Assembly: GCF_014654365.1 (NCBI RefSeq)
Contig: NZ_BNAY01000001.1
Coordinates: 1-64,000 of the forward strand
Direction of reading: 5' to 3'
Origin: Amycolatopsis oliviviridis
GTDB taxonomy: Bacteria; Actinomycetota; Actinomycetes; Mycobacteriales; Pseudonocardiaceae
DNA: 64,000 bases
Part shown: piece by piece, positions 42,618 to 52,473 of the stretch
Layout: every line of letters begins with the position of its first letter
Position numbering within the stretch: the first letter of the stretch is position 1
Made by a program: the position numbers and the translations under genes
Notes under the pieces: generated by a model
What the model saw: the letters and a program-made list of their open reading frames with translations, nothing else
The model's database searches: none
Told to the model about the DNA's origin: nothing

Positions 42618-45600
42618 CCACATCGCAGGAGAAGGTCGTCGAGGCCCTGCGAGCTTCGCTCAAGGAGGCCGAACGCCTCAGGCAGCAGAACCGGCAGCTC
42701 ACCGCCGCGGCGGAGGAGCCCATCGCGATCGTGGCGATGAGCTGCCGGTTTCCCGGCGGCGTGCGTACCCCGGAGCAGTTCTGGGACCTGCTGGCCGGGG
42801 GCACCGACGCGATCTCGGAGTTCCCGGACGACCGCGGCTGGGAAAGCGACGAGCGCGGCATCGGCGAGGTCCGCCACGGCGGTTTCCTGTACGACGCGGC
42901 CGATTTCGACCCCGCCTTCTTCGAGATCTCCCCACGCGAAGCGCTCGCGATGGACCCTCAGCAGCGGCTGCTGCTGGAGACGTCCTGGGAGGTGCTCGAA
43001 CGCGCCGCCCTCGATCCCCGCACCCTGCGCGGCAGCCGGACCGGGGTGTTCGCGGGCGTGCTGAACAACGAGTACGGCTCCCGGCTGCGGTCGATCCCGC
43101 CCGGTGTGGCCGGGTACGTCGGCAACGGCAGCGCGGGCAGCATCGCCTCGGGCCGGGTCTCCTACACCTTCGGCTTCGAAGGCCCGTCCCTCACCGTCGA
43201 CACCGCGTGCTCGTCTTCGCTGATCGCACTGCACCTCGCGTGCCGGTCCCTGCGGCAGGACGAATGCACTCTCGCGCTGGCCGCCGGGGTGACCGTGATG
43301 GCGACGGCGGGCACGTTCGCCGAGTTCGGCCGCCAGCAGGCGCTCGCCCCCGACGGCCGGTGCAAGACGTTCGCCGACTCCGCCGACGGCACCAGTCTCG
43401 CCGAGGGCGCGGGTGTGCTGCTGCTGGAACGCCTTTCCGACGCCCGGCGCAACGGGCATCCGGTGCTGGCGGTCGTCCGGGGTTCGGCGATCAACTCCGA
43501 TGGCGCGTCGAACGGGCTGACCGCGCCCAACGGCCCGTCGCAGCAGCGGATGATCCGGCAGGCGCTCGCGAACGCGCGGGTGACCGCCGATCAGGTCGAC
43601 GCGGTCGAGGCGCACGGGACCGGCACGACCCTCGGCGACCCGATCGAGGCGCAGGCCATCCTCGACACCTACGGGCAGGGGCGCGAACGGCCGCTGTGGC
43701 TGGGTTCGGTGAAGTCCAACATCGGCCACACGCAGGCCGCCGCCGGGATGGCGGGCGTGATGAAGATGGTGCTCGCCATGCGGCACGGCGTGCTGCCGAA
43801 GACGTTGCACGTGGACCGGCCCTCCACCCACGTGGACTGGTCGGCCGGGGACGTCCGGCTGCTCACCGAAGCACGCGACTGGCCGGAGACCGCCGAGCCG
43901 CGCCGGGCCGGTGTGTCGTCGTTCGGCGTGAGTGGCGCCAACGCGCACGTGATCCTCGAAGCCGTCGAAGAGCCCGCGCCGGAGCCGAGGGAACCAGTGT
44001 CCGCGGTGCCGCTCCCGGTGGTCCTGTCCGGTCGCGACGTCGAGGCCGTCCGGGCGTCGGCCCGGCGGCTGCGTGCGGCCGCGCGGGATCTGGAGCCCGC
44101 CGACCTGGCCTTCTCCTTGGCGACCACGAGGGCGGGCTTGGAACGCCGGGCGGCGTTCGTCGCCAGTGACCGGGAAGAACTGCTGCGAGGCCTCGACGCC
44201 ATCGCCGACGGCGGGCCGATCGGCACCGCGATCGCGGACGGCCGGACGGGGTTCTTGTTCGCCGGTCAGGGTTCCCAACGGGTCGGTATGGGTCGTGAGC
44301 TCGCCGCCCGGTTCCCGGTGTTCGCCGCTGCCTTCGACGAGGTGTGTGCTCAGTTCGGGTCGTTGCGGGAGCTGGTTTTCACTGACGACAGGCTGCATCG
44401 GACCGAGTTCACGCAGCCGGGGTTGTTCGCGTTCGAGGTCGCGCTCTACCGGCTTCTGGAGTCGTGGGGTGTCAAGGCCGACGTGTTGGTGGGGCATTCG
44501 ATCGGTGAGCTGGTCGCGGCGTATGTCGCTGGTGTGTGGTCGTTGGAGGACGCCTGTCGGGTCGTGTCCGCGCGTGGCCGTTTGATGCAGGCCCTGCCTG
44601 ACGGCGGGGCGATGGTGGCGGTGGAGGCTTCGGAGGCGGAAGTCGTTCCGCTGCTGTCCGAGGGCGTGGGTATCGCGGCCGTGAACGGCCCGTCGTCGGT
44701 GGTGGTCTCCGGGGTGGAGGACGCGGCGCTGGCGGTCGGTGCGGAGCTGGCCGGACGTGGTCGCAAGGTGAAGCGGCTGCGGGTGAGCCACGCGTTCCAT
44801 TCGGTCTTGATGGAGCCGATGCTGGCGGAGTTTCGGCGGGTGCTTGAGGAAGTCGAGTTCCGGGCGCCGTCGAAGGTCGTGGTCTCCAACCTGTCGGGTG
44901 AGGTGGCGGGGGAGGAGCTGTGCACGCCGGAGTATTGGGTGCGGCATGTGCGTGAACCGGTCCGGTTCGCCGACGGCGTCGCCACGGCCAGGTCTCGCGG
45001 TGTCACCACGTTCCTGGAAATCGGGCCGGGCGGCGCGCTGACGGCGATGGCCGACGAAGGCGCCGTCGCGGCACTGCGCGCGGATCGCCCGGAGGAGCCC
45101 GCCCTGATGGCCGCGCTGGGACGGCTGTACGTCCGCGGGGTGCCGATCGACTGGGCACCGTTGTTCGACGGCGCCCGCCGGGAAGACCTGCCGACGTATC
45201 CGTTCCAGCGCGAGCGTTACTGGCTGCGGGACAGCTCGGCCGAACCCGCCACCCTCATCTCGGTGACGGAGATCGCCGGCCGCGATCACTTCGTGTGCGC
45301 CGGTGAACTCGCCGTCGCCGCGCAGCCCTGGTTGCGCGATCACACCGTGCACGGAGCGGTCGTCGCTCCCGGCACGGCACTCGTCGACTTCGCGCTGCAG
45401 GCCGCGGCCCGGATCGGTACGGGACATCTGCACGACCTCGTGCTCGAAGCCCCGCTCGTCGTGCCCGCCGAGGGCGCGGTCGAGCTCCAGCTGACCGCGG
45501 ACGAGCCGGACGGATCGGGACGCCGCGAGCTGAACCTCTTCTCGCGCCAAAACGACGGGCCCTGGACCCGCCACGCGACCGGTTCGCTGACGGAGACGGG

Positions 45601-48600
45601 CGAACCCTCGTCCTTCGACGCGGTGCCCTCCGGCCAGGAATGGCCGCCGTCCGGGGCGGAACCCGCGGACATCGACGAGTTGTACGCCCGGTTCGCCGAC
45701 CACGGCATCGGATACGGGACCGCGTTCCGCGGCGCGGAAGCGGTGTGGACGCGGGGCGACGAGGTCTTCGCCGAAGTCCGGTTGAGGGGCGGGCACAGCG
45801 GCGGCCAGGGCCTGCACCCGGCGCTGTTCGACGCCGCGCTGCACGCCGCGGCGCTGGCGGAGTACGCGGGCAGCGGGCTGCCGTTCGCCTGGCGCGGGGT
45901 GTCCCTGCACTCGACCGGCGCCACCGCGCTCCGGGTCCGGATCTCGCCGTCGGCACCGGAAGGGATCGCGCTGCTCGCCACCGACGAGAGCGGGCGTCCG
46001 GTGCTGTCGATCGAGTCCCTGGTCCCGCGTCCGCTCCCCGCGGGGCACGACTCGCTGTACGCGCTCGATTGGAAGCCCGCCCAGCCCGGCGAAGCGGCGG
46101 ATCAGGATGCCGTCGTCGAAGAGTTCCCGGCAGGCGGTGGCACCGTCGAGGAGATCCACGCGGCGACCCGCCGCGCGCTGGGCCTGATCCAGGACTGGGT
46201 GGCCGAGGACCGGCCCGGGCGGCTCGTGTTCGCGACCCGCGGCGCGGTCGCCGCCGGACCGGGCGACGAGCCGGACCTGACGAACGCCGCGGTCTGGGGC
46301 CTGGTCCGCTCGGCGCAGACCGAGCACCCCGGCCGCTTCCGGCTCGTCGACCTCGACGAGCGCGGGACGGTGCCCGCCTCGGCCGAACCGCAGCTGGCGG
46401 TCCGCGGCGACACGGTCCTGGTGCCACGGCTGACCAGGGCCGCTGTACCCGTCCGGTCGGCCGATAGCGAGCAGAGCGGCGCCGTGCTGATCACCGGTGG
46501 CACCGGCGGCCTCGGCCTGCTGGTGGCCCGGCATCTGGCCGCCGAGCACGGGATCCGTGACCTCGTCCTGCTCAGCCGCACGGGCACGGTGCCGGAGGGG
46601 CTCGACGCCGGCGTCCGGGTCATCGCCTGCGACGTCGCCGACCGGGCAGGCCTGGCCGACGCGCTGTCCCGGGTCGGACGCGTCGGCATGGTGGTGCACG
46701 CGGCCGGGATCCTGGACGACGGCGTCGTCGACGGCCTGTCCGCCGACCAGGTCGACAGGGTGCTTCGTGCGAAGGTCGACGGCGCCCTGCACCTTCAGGA
46801 GCTCACCGACGACGACACCGAGTTCGTGGTGTTCTCTTCGGCCGCCGGTGTCTTCGGCGGCGCGGGCCAGGCGGGTTACGCCGCGGCCAACGCCTTCCTC
46901 GACGCGTTCGCGCAGTCCCGCCGCGCCCGCGGCCTCCCGGCGACGTCGCTGGCATGGGGGTTGTGGGAGCAGGGCGGGATGGCGGGCGGTCTCGGGGCGA
47001 ACGACCTCGCCAGGATGACCAGAGGGGGCACCGCCGCGCTGACGGCCGAGGAAGGCCTCGCGTTGTTCGACGCCGCGCTCGGCGCGGCCCGGCCCGCCCT
47101 CGTCCCGATCAAGCTCGACCTCACCGTCCTGCGCGGCCAGTCCGATCCCCATCCGCTGCTGCGGGACCTGGTCCGGGTCCCGGCCCGGACCCAGGCGCCC
47201 CGCGCCACCGGCGTTCCCGGCGAAGCCGAGCTGCTGGACCTGGTACTGGCCGAAGTCGCGGCGGTACTCGGCCACGGCGGCGCCGGCGCCATCGACCCGG
47301 ACCGGGCGTTCAAGGAACTCGGTTTCGACTCGCTGACCGCCGTCGAACTGCGCAACCAGCTCAACGCCGCCCTCGACCTGCGGCTGACCGCGACCCTGGT
47401 CTTCGACCATCCGACGCCGGCCGCGCTGGCCGAGCACCTGCGCCGGGAACTGCGCGGCGACTCGCCGGAGCGCGCCGTGCGGGTGCGGCAGGCACCCACC
47501 GGCGACGACCCGGTCGTCATCGTGGCGATGAGCTGCCGTTACCCGGGCGGTGTCACGTCGCCGTCGGAGCTGTGGGACCTCGTCTCGGCGGGCCGGGACG
47601 CGATCACGCCCTTCCCGGCGGACCGCGGGTGGGACGTCGAAGGGCTCTACGACCCGGATCCGGACCGCCGGGGCCGGTCCTACGTCCGCGAAGGCGGCTT
47701 CCTGCACGACGCCGCCGAGTTCGACGCCGCGTTCTTCGGCATCTCGCCGCGCGAGGCCGTCGCGATGGACCCCCAGCAGCGGCTGCTGCTGGAGATCACC
47801 TGGGAGCTGTACGAACGCGCCGGGATCGACCCGCGTTCGGTGCGCGGCAGCCGGACCGGCGTGTTCACCGGGATGATGTACCACGACTACGCCGCCCGCC
47901 TGACGGTCGTCCCCGAGGACGTCGAGGGCTACCTGGGCAGTGGCAACGCGGGCAGCGTCGCCTCCGGCAGGCTCGCCTACACGCTGGGCCTCGAAGGCCC
48001 CGTGGTCACCATCGACACGGCTTGCTCGTCGTCGCTGGTGGCACTGCACCTGGCGGCGCAGGCCGTCCGGCAGGGGGAGTGCGACGCCGCCATCGCCTCC
48101 GGCGTGACGGTCATGGCGACGCCCGCGGCGTTCGTCGACTTCAGCCGCCAGCGAGGACTCGCGGCGGACGGCCGGTGCAAGTCCTTCGCCGAAGCCGCCG
48201 ACGGGACAGCCTGGGGCGAAGGCGCCGGCGCCGTGCTGGTGGAACGGCTGTCGGACGCCCGGCGCCTCGGTCACCCGGTGCTGGCGGTCGTGCGGGGGAG
48301 CGCAGTCAACTCCGACGGCGCATCGAACGGCCTCACCGCCCCGAACGGCCCGTCCCAGCAGCGGGTCATCCGGCAGGCGCTCGACAGCGCGGGCCTGGCC
48401 GCCCGCGACGTCGACGCCGTGGAAGCGCACGGGACCGGCACCACACTGGGCGACCCGATCGAAGCACAGGCACTGCTCGCCGCCTACGGCCAGGATCGCG
48501 AACACCCGCTGTGGCTGGGTTCGGTGAAGTCGAACCTCGGCCACACCCAGGCGGCGGCCGGTCTCGCCGGGGTCATCAAGATGGTGGAGGCCATGCGGCA

Positions 48601-50413
48601 CGGCGTGCTGCCGCGGACGCTGCACGTGGACAAGCCCTCCTCGCACGTCGACTGGACGGCCGGGGCAGTCGCCCTGCTCACCCGGCGGCAGGAGTGGCCA
48701 CAGGTGGGCCGGGCGCGTCGAGCCGCGGTGTCGTCCTTCGGCATCAGCGGTACCAACGCCCACGTCATCCTCGAAGCCCCGCCCGCCGAACCTGTCGCGG
48801 CACCGGAGCCCGGCCACGACGGTGCCGTCCCGGTGCTGCTGTCCGCGAAGACCGAGCAGGCACTGCGCGCGCAGGCCGAGAACTTCCGGCTCGTCGCGGA
48901 CCAGGACCTGGCGAGCGTCGCGTGGTCGGCGGCGACCACCCGGGCCGTCTTCGACCACCGGGCGGTGGTGCTCGCCCGGGACCGGGCGGACCTGGAACGC
49001 GGCCTGACCGCGATCGCGACCGGCACCCCGGCCGCGCAGGTCAGCGTCGGCGTGCCCGAACCCGGCGCGGTCTGTTTTCTGTTCTCCGGTCAGGGTTCCC
49101 AGCGGGCCGGGATGGGCAGGGAGCTGGCCGCCCGGTACCCCGTGTTCGCCCGGACCTTCGACGAGATCCGCGGCAGGTTCGGTGCACTGGACGACGCCGT
49201 GTGGGAGAAACCGGAGCTGCTCGACCGCACCGAGTTCGCGCAGCCGGCGCTGTTCGCGTTCGAGGTGGCGCTGCACCGGCTGCTCGAATCGTGGGGCGTG
49301 ACGGCGAAAGTGCTGGCCGGGCACTCGATCGGTGAGCTCGTGGCGGCGCACGCCGCCGGGCTCTGGTCGACGGCCGACGCCTGCAAGGTGGTGGCGGCGC
49401 GCGGCAGGCTGATGCAGGCCTTGCCGGAAGGCGGCGCGATGGTCGCGGTCGAGGCCACCGAAGCCGAGGTGGCGCCCCTGCTCGGCGAGTCGGTGAGCCT
49501 CGCCGCGGTGAACCGGTCGACGGCGGTGGTCGTCTCCGGAGCGGACGAGGCGGTCACCCGGATCGCCGAGACCGTCCGCGGCTGGGGCCGCCGGATCAAG
49601 CGGCTGCGGGTGAGCCACGCGTTCCACTCGCCGCTGATGGAACCCATGCTGGCCGACTTCCGCCGCGTGCTCGACGAGGTCGAGTTCCACGAGCCGTCGC
49701 TGCCCATCGTGTCGAACCTGACCGGCAAGCTGGGCGGCGAGGAAATGCGCTCGCCCGAGTACTGGGTCCGCCACGTGCGCGAGACGGTCCGCTTCGCCGA
49801 CGGCGTGGCCGCGGCCCGTGCCGCGGGTGCCGGGACCTTCGTGGAGATCGGCCCCGACGGGGTGCTCTCCGCGCAGACGCCGGGCGCGATCGCGCTGCTG
49901 CGGGTGGATCGGCCCGAGCCGGAGTCGGTGCTGGCCGCGCTCGGCGCCCTGCATGTCCGCGGCGTCGGCGTCGAGTGGCCCGCGGTACTCGAAGGGACCG
50001 CCTCTCGGCGGCTCGAGCTGCCCACTTATCCGTTCCAGCGCAAGCGTTTCTGGCTGGACGCCGCACCGGCCCCGGTCGGCGTGACCGCCGCGCTGCCCGC
50101 CGAGCGGGACGAAGAAGTACCCGTCGCCGACCTCCGCCAGGAGCTCGACGCGCTGGACCAGACCGGCCGGGACAAGGCGGTGCTGGATCTGCTGCGGGCC
50201 GCCATCGCGGCCGTGCTGGGCCACGACTCACCGGACGAGGTGCCGCCGGAGGCCGACCTGCTCGACCTCGGATTCGCGTCGCTGACCGCGGTCGAGCTGA
50301 GCAACCGGCTGGCCACGGCGACCGGCCTGGAACTGGCACCGACGCTGGTCTTCGACCACGCGACCCCCATCGAGCTCATGCGCTACCTGCGCGCGGAGCT
50401 GGCCACACCGTAA
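42614..50413 (+). CDS. Type I modular PKS: extension modules 7 and 8, no thioesterase
   Basis: 2599 residues; the ATG overlaps the previous stop (ATGA). An N-terminal coiled coil ([20 protein letters not shown]) docks to module 6. Module 7: KS Cys199, AT Ser629 with HAFH at 726 (malonyl), DH with His910 ([10 protein letters not shown]) and Asp1073 ([10 protein letters not shown]), B-type KR with LDD (1367-1369) and Tyr1422, ACP Ser1573. Module 8: KS Cys1804, AT Ser2238 with HAFH at 2335 (malonyl), no reductive domains, ACP Ser2556 (LGFASL). The protein ends about 40 residues after that serine with neither a TE nor a recognisable docking tail. The last intermediate is a beta-ketoacyl-ACP, suited to transfer to an amino acid on an NRPS and Dieckmann release. 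Confidence 0.96.
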   Translation: MTTSQEKVVEALRASLKEAERLRQQNRQLTAAAEEPIAIVAMSCRFPGGVRTPEQFWDLLAGGTDAISEFPDDRGWESDERGIGEVRHGGFLYDAADFDPAFFEISPREALAMDPQQRLLLETSWEVLERAALDPRTLRGSRTGVFAGVLNNEYGSRLRSIPPGVAGYVGNGSAGSIASGRVSYTFGFEGPSLTVDTACSSSLIALHLACRSLRQDECTLALAAGVTVMATAGTFAEFGRQQALAPDGRCKTFADSADGTSLAEGAGVLLLERLSDARRNGHPVLAVVRGSAINSDGASNGLTAPNGPSQQRMIRQALANARVTADQVDAVEAHGTGTTLGDPIEAQAILDTYGQGRERPLWLGSVKSNIGHTQAAAGMAGVMKMVLAMRHGVLPKTLHVDRPSTHVDWSAGDVRLLTEARDWPETAEPRRAGVSSFGVSGANAHVILEAVEEPAPEPREPVSAVPLPVVLSGRDVEAVRASARRLRAAARDLEPADLAFSLATTRAGLERRAAFVASDREELLRGLDAIADGGPIGTAIADGRTGFLFAGQGSQRVGMGRELAARFPVFAAAFDEVCAQFGSLRELVFTDDRLHRTEFTQPGLFAFEVALYRLLESWGVKADVLVGHSIGELVAAYVAGVWSLEDACRVVSARGRLMQALPDGGAMVAVEASEAEVVPLLSEGVGIAAVNGPSSVVVSGVEDAALAVGAELAGRGRKVKRLRVSHAFHSVLMEPMLAEFRRVLEEVEFRAPSKVVVSNLSGEVAGEELCTPEYWVRHVREPVRFADGVATARSRGVTTFLEIGPGGALTAMADEGAVAALRADRPEEPALMAALGRLYVRGVPIDWAPLFDGARREDLPTYPFQRERYWLRDSSAEPATLISVTEIAGRDHFVCAGELAVAAQPWLRDHTVHGAVVAPGTALVDFALQAAARIGTGHLHDLVLEAPLVVPAEGAVELQLTADEPDGSGRRELNLFSRQNDGPWTRHATGSLTETGEPSSFDAVPSGQEWPPSGAEPADIDELYARFADHGIGYGTAFRGAEAVWTRGDEVFAEVRLRGGHSGGQGLHPALFDAALHAAALAEYAGSGLPFAWRGVSLHSTGATALRVRISPSAPEGIALLATDESGRPVLSIESLVPRPLPAGHDSLYALDWKPAQPGEAADQDAVVEEFPAGGGTVEEIHAATRRALGLIQDWVAEDRPGRLVFATRGAVAAGPGDEPDLTNAAVWGLVRSAQTEHPGRFRLVDLDERGTVPASAEPQLAVRGDTVLVPRLTRAAVPVRSADSEQSGAVLITGGTGGLGLLVARHLAAEHGIRDLVLLSRTGTVPEGLDAGVRVIACDVADRAGLADALSRVGRVGMVVHAAGILDDGVVDGLSADQVDRVLRAKVDGALHLQELTDDDTEFVVFSSAAGVFGGAGQAGYAAANAFLDAFAQSRRARGLPATSLAWGLWEQGGMAGGLGANDLARMTRGGTAALTAEEGLALFDAALGAARPALVPIKLDLTVLRGQSDPHPLLRDLVRVPARTQAPRATGVPGEAELLDLVLAEVAAVLGHGGAGAIDPDRAFKELGFDSLTAVELRNQLNAALDLRLTATLVFDHPTPAALAEHLRRELRGDSPERAVRVRQAPTGDDPVVIVAMSCRYPGGVTSPSELWDLVSAGRDAITPFPADRGWDVEGLYDPDPDRRGRSYVREGGFLHDAAEFDAAFFGISPREAVAMDPQQRLLLEITWELYERAGIDPRSVRGSRTGVFTGMMYHDYAARLTVVPEDVEGYLGSGNAGSVASGRLAYTLGLEGPVVTIDTACSSSLVALHLAAQAVRQGECDAAIASGVTVMATPAAFVDFSRQRGLAADGRCKSFAEAADGTAWGEGAGAVLVERLSDARRLGHPVLAVVRGSAVNSDGASNGLTAPNGPSQQRVIRQALDSAGLAARDVDAVEAHGTGTTLGDPIEAQALLAAYGQDREHPLWLGSVKSNLGHTQAAAGLAGVIKMVEAMRHGVLPRTLHVDKPSSHVDWTAGAVALLTRRQEWPQVGRARRAAVSSFGISGTNAHVILEAPPAEPVAAPEPGHDGAVPVLLSAKTEQALRAQAENFRLVADQDLASVAWSAATTRAVFDHRAVVLARDRADLERGLTAIATGTPAAQVSVGVPEPGAVCFLFSGQGSQRAGMGRELAARYPVFARTFDEIRGRFGALDDAVWEKPELLDRTEFAQPALFAFEVALHRLLESWGVTAKVLAGHSIGELVAAHAAGLWSTADACKVVAARGRLMQALPEGGAMVAVEATEAEVAPLLGESVSLAAVNRSTAVVVSGADEAVTRIAETVRGWGRRIKRLRVSHAFHSPLMEPMLADFRRVLDEVEFHEPSLPIVSNLTGKLGGEEMRSPEYWVRHVRETVRFADGVAAARAAGAGTFVEIGPDGVLSAQTPGAIALLRVDRPEPESVLAALGALHVRGVGVEWPAVLEGTASRRLELPTYPFQRKRFWLDAAPAPVGVTAALPAERDEEVPVADLRQELDALDQTGRDKAVLDLLRAAIAAVLGHDSPDEVPPEADLLDLGFASLTAVELSNRLATATGLELAPTLVFDHATPIELMRYLRAELATP

Positions 50414-50428
50414 GAAGGAAGAGGAACC

Positions 50429-51250
50429 ATGGACACGCTGAACTCGCCCGGTCCGCAGCTCACCTCGCCGGACTGGCAGGTCCTGTGGCAGGACGACTTC
50501 GACGGCCCGGAGGGCACACCGCTCGACCACGACCGGTGGAAGGTGATCACCGGCAAGCCGTGGGCGTCGGGGATCGAGTCCTACGCCGACGACACCGACC
50601 ACCTGAGCCTGGACGGCGAAGGGCACCTGCGGATGACCGTCACGCACAGCGAGCAGGACGGCTACGTCTCGTCCTGGATCGAGACGGCACGCGAGGACTT
50701 CGTGCCGTCGCCGGGCGGCGCGCTCAAGATCGAGTCCGTGGTCAAGACCGCGCCGGGACTGGGCCTCGACTGCGCGATGTTCGCGTGGGCCAACCGGATG
50801 CGCCACCTCGGGGAAACCGAGCCGCTGCAGGGCTGGTACCTCTCCGGCGAGCTGGACATCTTCGAAGTGATCAACACCGCGCCCGCCGACGTCTACGGCG
50901 TCGTGCACTCGCCGGAGTGCCACCAGCTGAAGTCACTGGGGATGGGCACCGCCACCACCACGCCGGACGGACGGCCGCTGAGCGAGGACTTCCACACCTA
51001 CTCCGTCGTGTGGACCCGCGACCCGGACTCGATCACCTGGTACCTCGACGGCCGCGAGTACCTGCGGCTCACCCCGGCGGATACCACCCCCAAGGGCTGG
51101 CTGTTCAACCAGGAGGTCTTCGTCGGCCTGCTGGTGGTGGTCGGCAGCCCCGGCGGACCGATCATGCCCGGTGACCCCGATCCCGCCGCCTTCCCGACGA
51201 CGATGCTCGTCGACCGCGTCACCGTCGCCGAGCTGGCGCCGCCCGCCTGA
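50429..51250 (+). CDS. Glycoside hydrolase family 16-like protein, candidate TrdE-type dehydratase
   Basis: 273 residues, starting 15 bp after the last PKS gene behind GAAGGAAGAGGAACC, so it is almost certainly co-transcribed. It has the GH16 jelly-roll signature with the catalytic ExDxxE motif as ELDIFE (Glu141, Asp143, Glu146). It starts with the typical WQVLWQDDFDGPEGTPLDHDRWKV-type N-terminus, and WYLDGREYLRL lies towards the C-terminus. No signal peptide is visible, which is odd for a polysaccharide hydrolase and fits an intracellular biosynthetic role. In tirandamycin biosynthesis the GH16-family enzyme TrdE forms the C11-C12 double bond. Module 3 here leaves an equivalent hydroxyl with no DH domain, so the same role is proposed. 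Confidence 0.88.
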   Translation: MDTLNSPGPQLTSPDWQVLWQDDFDGPEGTPLDHDRWKVITGKPWASGIESYADDTDHLSLDGEGHLRMTVTHSEQDGYVSSWIETAREDFVPSPGGALKIESVVKTAPGLGLDCAMFAWANRMRHLGETEPLQGWYLSGELDIFEVINTAPADVYGVVHSPECHQLKSLGMGTATTTPDGRPLSEDFHTYSVVWTRDPDSITWYLDGREYLRLTPADTTPKGWLFNQEVFVGLLVVVGSPGGPIMPGDPDPAAFPTTMLVDRVTVAELAPPA

Positions 51251-51327
51251 CCCGCTCGGCTGCCCTTCGTCGCCTCTGTGCGCTCCTTCGGCAAGTAGGT
51301 GACTAAACGCGAGTCCTGGGTCCGGAT

Positions 51328-51380
51328 GTTGTGAAAGCCACCTTCGCAACCTTCAACGTTGCGAAGGTGGCTTTCACAAC
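51328..51380. terminator. 23-bp perfect hairpin downstream of the GH16 gene (family C)
   Basis: Arms 51328-51350 and 51358-51380 pair perfectly around a 7-base loop. It lies 77 bp after the GH16 stop and is the first of four long palindromes in the 572-bp gap (51251-51822) between convergent genes, which otherwise holds nothing I recognise. Probable terminator of the PKS-GH16 transcript. Confidence 0.75.
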
Positions 51381-51475
51381 GCCACTGACCCACTAGGCCG
51401 TGCCGGGCCGGGTGGTCGTGAGTGGCAAGTGGGTTTTGTTGAGGGGTAAGGCAAAGGTGTCGTGTTGGGTGCCAA

Positions 51476-51530
51476 GTCCGTGAAGGACTCCTTGAGGGAC
51501 TCTGGGTCCCTCAAGGAGTCCTTCACGGAC
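51476..51530. terminator. 25-bp perfect hairpin (family A, inverted copy)
   Basis: Arms 51476-51500 and 51506-51530 pair perfectly around the loop TCTGG. The arms are the same as at 11475-11529 and the loop is the reverse complement of that one, so the two copies lie in opposite orientation about 40 kb apart, on either side of the PKS genes. Confidence 0.75.
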
Positions 51531-51579
51531 GCTTGAACGCACCTGTGGCCCCAGGGACACCAGCAGCCACAGTGATGTC

Positions 51580-51630
51580 GCGTGATGGCCCCCTTCATTG
51601 CGTCTAGCGCAGTGAAGGGGGCCATCACGC
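51580..51630. repeat. 23-bp near-perfect hairpin (family B)
   Basis: Arms 51580-51602 and 51608-51630 pair with one mismatch around the loop TCTAG. The core GGCCCCCTTC is shared with the hairpin at 263-323. Confidence 0.75.
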
Positions 51631-51648
51631 GGGGTCGCCCGGGCTCGG

Positions 51649-51707
51649 ACCTTGATCAACGGAAGATCCGGGACACTCAACGTCCCCAATCCTCCGTTGA
51701 TCAAGGT
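51649..51707. repeat. Inverted repeat with 15-bp perfect outer arms (family D)
   Basis: Outer arms 51649-51663 and 51693-51707 are perfect reverse complements. The inner part pairs imperfectly (GAT with ATC, GGGAC with GTCCC) around ACTCAAC. It lies about 115 bp beyond the padR stop and may terminate padR transcription. Confidence 0.75.
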
Positions 51708-51822
51708 CGTGCCGGTCATACTCGATCGCCGGCCACACCGGTGGGCAGGTAGAGAGAACGACACTGACCACTCACAACGCACCCGACCCACTAGGCCGCT
51801 CACGACCGCTCCGACCGTGCCG

Positions 51823-52395
51823 TCACGGCGTCGTGGAGCCGCTGAGTTCCAGCCGCCCGCTGCGGATCTCGTCGACGAGGGCCCGGGTGAGGTCGAGGTC
51901 CGCCCGCAGATGGGCGCGCAGATGCCTCGTCTCGACCAGCGCGACCCGCGGCATCTCGCGCCCGGTCAACGCGTCGTACTCGGCCTGCGACGCGGCCAGC
52001 CTGCCCTCCAGCAGCACACACCGGCGTTCGAGCCTGCTCGCGGCGTCCTCCGCGGTCAGCAGCGACATGAACGCCAGCGCGGCGCAGTAGGCGGGGTACT
52101 CCGGGGTGAGGGTGGCCATCAGCTCGCGCAGCCGGTCGCGGGCGAGCTCGCTGCCCGCCGCGGTGATCGAGTAGACGGTGCGTTCGGGCCGCCGTCCGTC
52201 GCGGGTCGTTTCGACCTGTTCGATCAGCCCGGCCTTCGCCAGCGAGTCCACCGTGTTGTACAGCGCGCCGTGCGTGACCTTGACGATCTGGTCGAGGCCC
52301 TGTTCCCGCATCCGCTGGTGCAGCTCGTACGCGTGCTGCGGCCGATCGGTGAGCTCACGCAGGACGGCGAGGCCCAGCGCAGTGAGAGTCCGCAC
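51823..52395 (-). CDS. PadR-family transcriptional regulator
   Basis: 190 residues from a GTG at 52395 preceded by GGAGGAG. The N-terminal winged helix (ALGLAVLRELTDRPQHAYEL, then VTHGALYNTVDSLAKAGLIEQ) matches PadR. The C-terminal half is the helical dimerisation region typical of the longer PadR subgroup. It is divergent from the HelD-like gene with only 78 bp between the start codons. A palindrome in that gap supports control of both genes. In other actinobacteria PadR-like repressors often govern drug-responsive resistance genes, so the likely inducer is the cluster product or a related antibiotic. Confidence 0.92.
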   Translation of the reverse strand: MRTLTALGLAVLRELTDRPQHAYELHQRMREQGLDQIVKVTHGALYNTVDSLAKAGLIEQVETTRDGRRPERTVYSITAAGSELARDRLRELMATLTPEYPAYCAALAFMSLLTAEDAASRLERRCVLLEGRLAASQAEYDALTGREMPRVALVETRHLRAHLRADLDLTRALVDEIRSGRLELSGSTTP

Positions 52396-52424
52396 TCCTG
52401 CTCCTCCGACTTGGTTCGGCAAGT

Positions 52425-52442
52425 ATAGTCTGATTGTACTAT
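52425..52442. promoter_or_regulatory. Putative PadR operator in the padR-helD divergent promoter
   Basis: The palindrome ATAGT (52425-52429), 8-base spacer, ACTAT (52438-52442) lies in the only AT-rich stretch between the two divergent genes, 30 bp upstream of the padR GTG and 32 bp upstream of the helD ATG. Its position suggests overlap with both promoters. Confidence 0.6.
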
Positions 52443-52473
52443 TACGTACGGACGACTTCAGGGGGCGACGAAC

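Noticed and set aside
42299..50224. Minus-strand open frame of 2641 codons opposite PKS modules 7-8, and similar long antisense frames at 15313-19311 and 28677-32372
   Set aside because: They are shadows of high-GC coding sequence on the plus strand; translations are low-complexity Arg/Gly/His-rich with no domain signal, while the plus strand has perfect PKS motifs.
50280..50413. Possible thioesterase domain at the end of the last PKS
   Set aside because: The protein stops shortly after the ACP serine; no GxSxG sequence or hydrolase fold follows.
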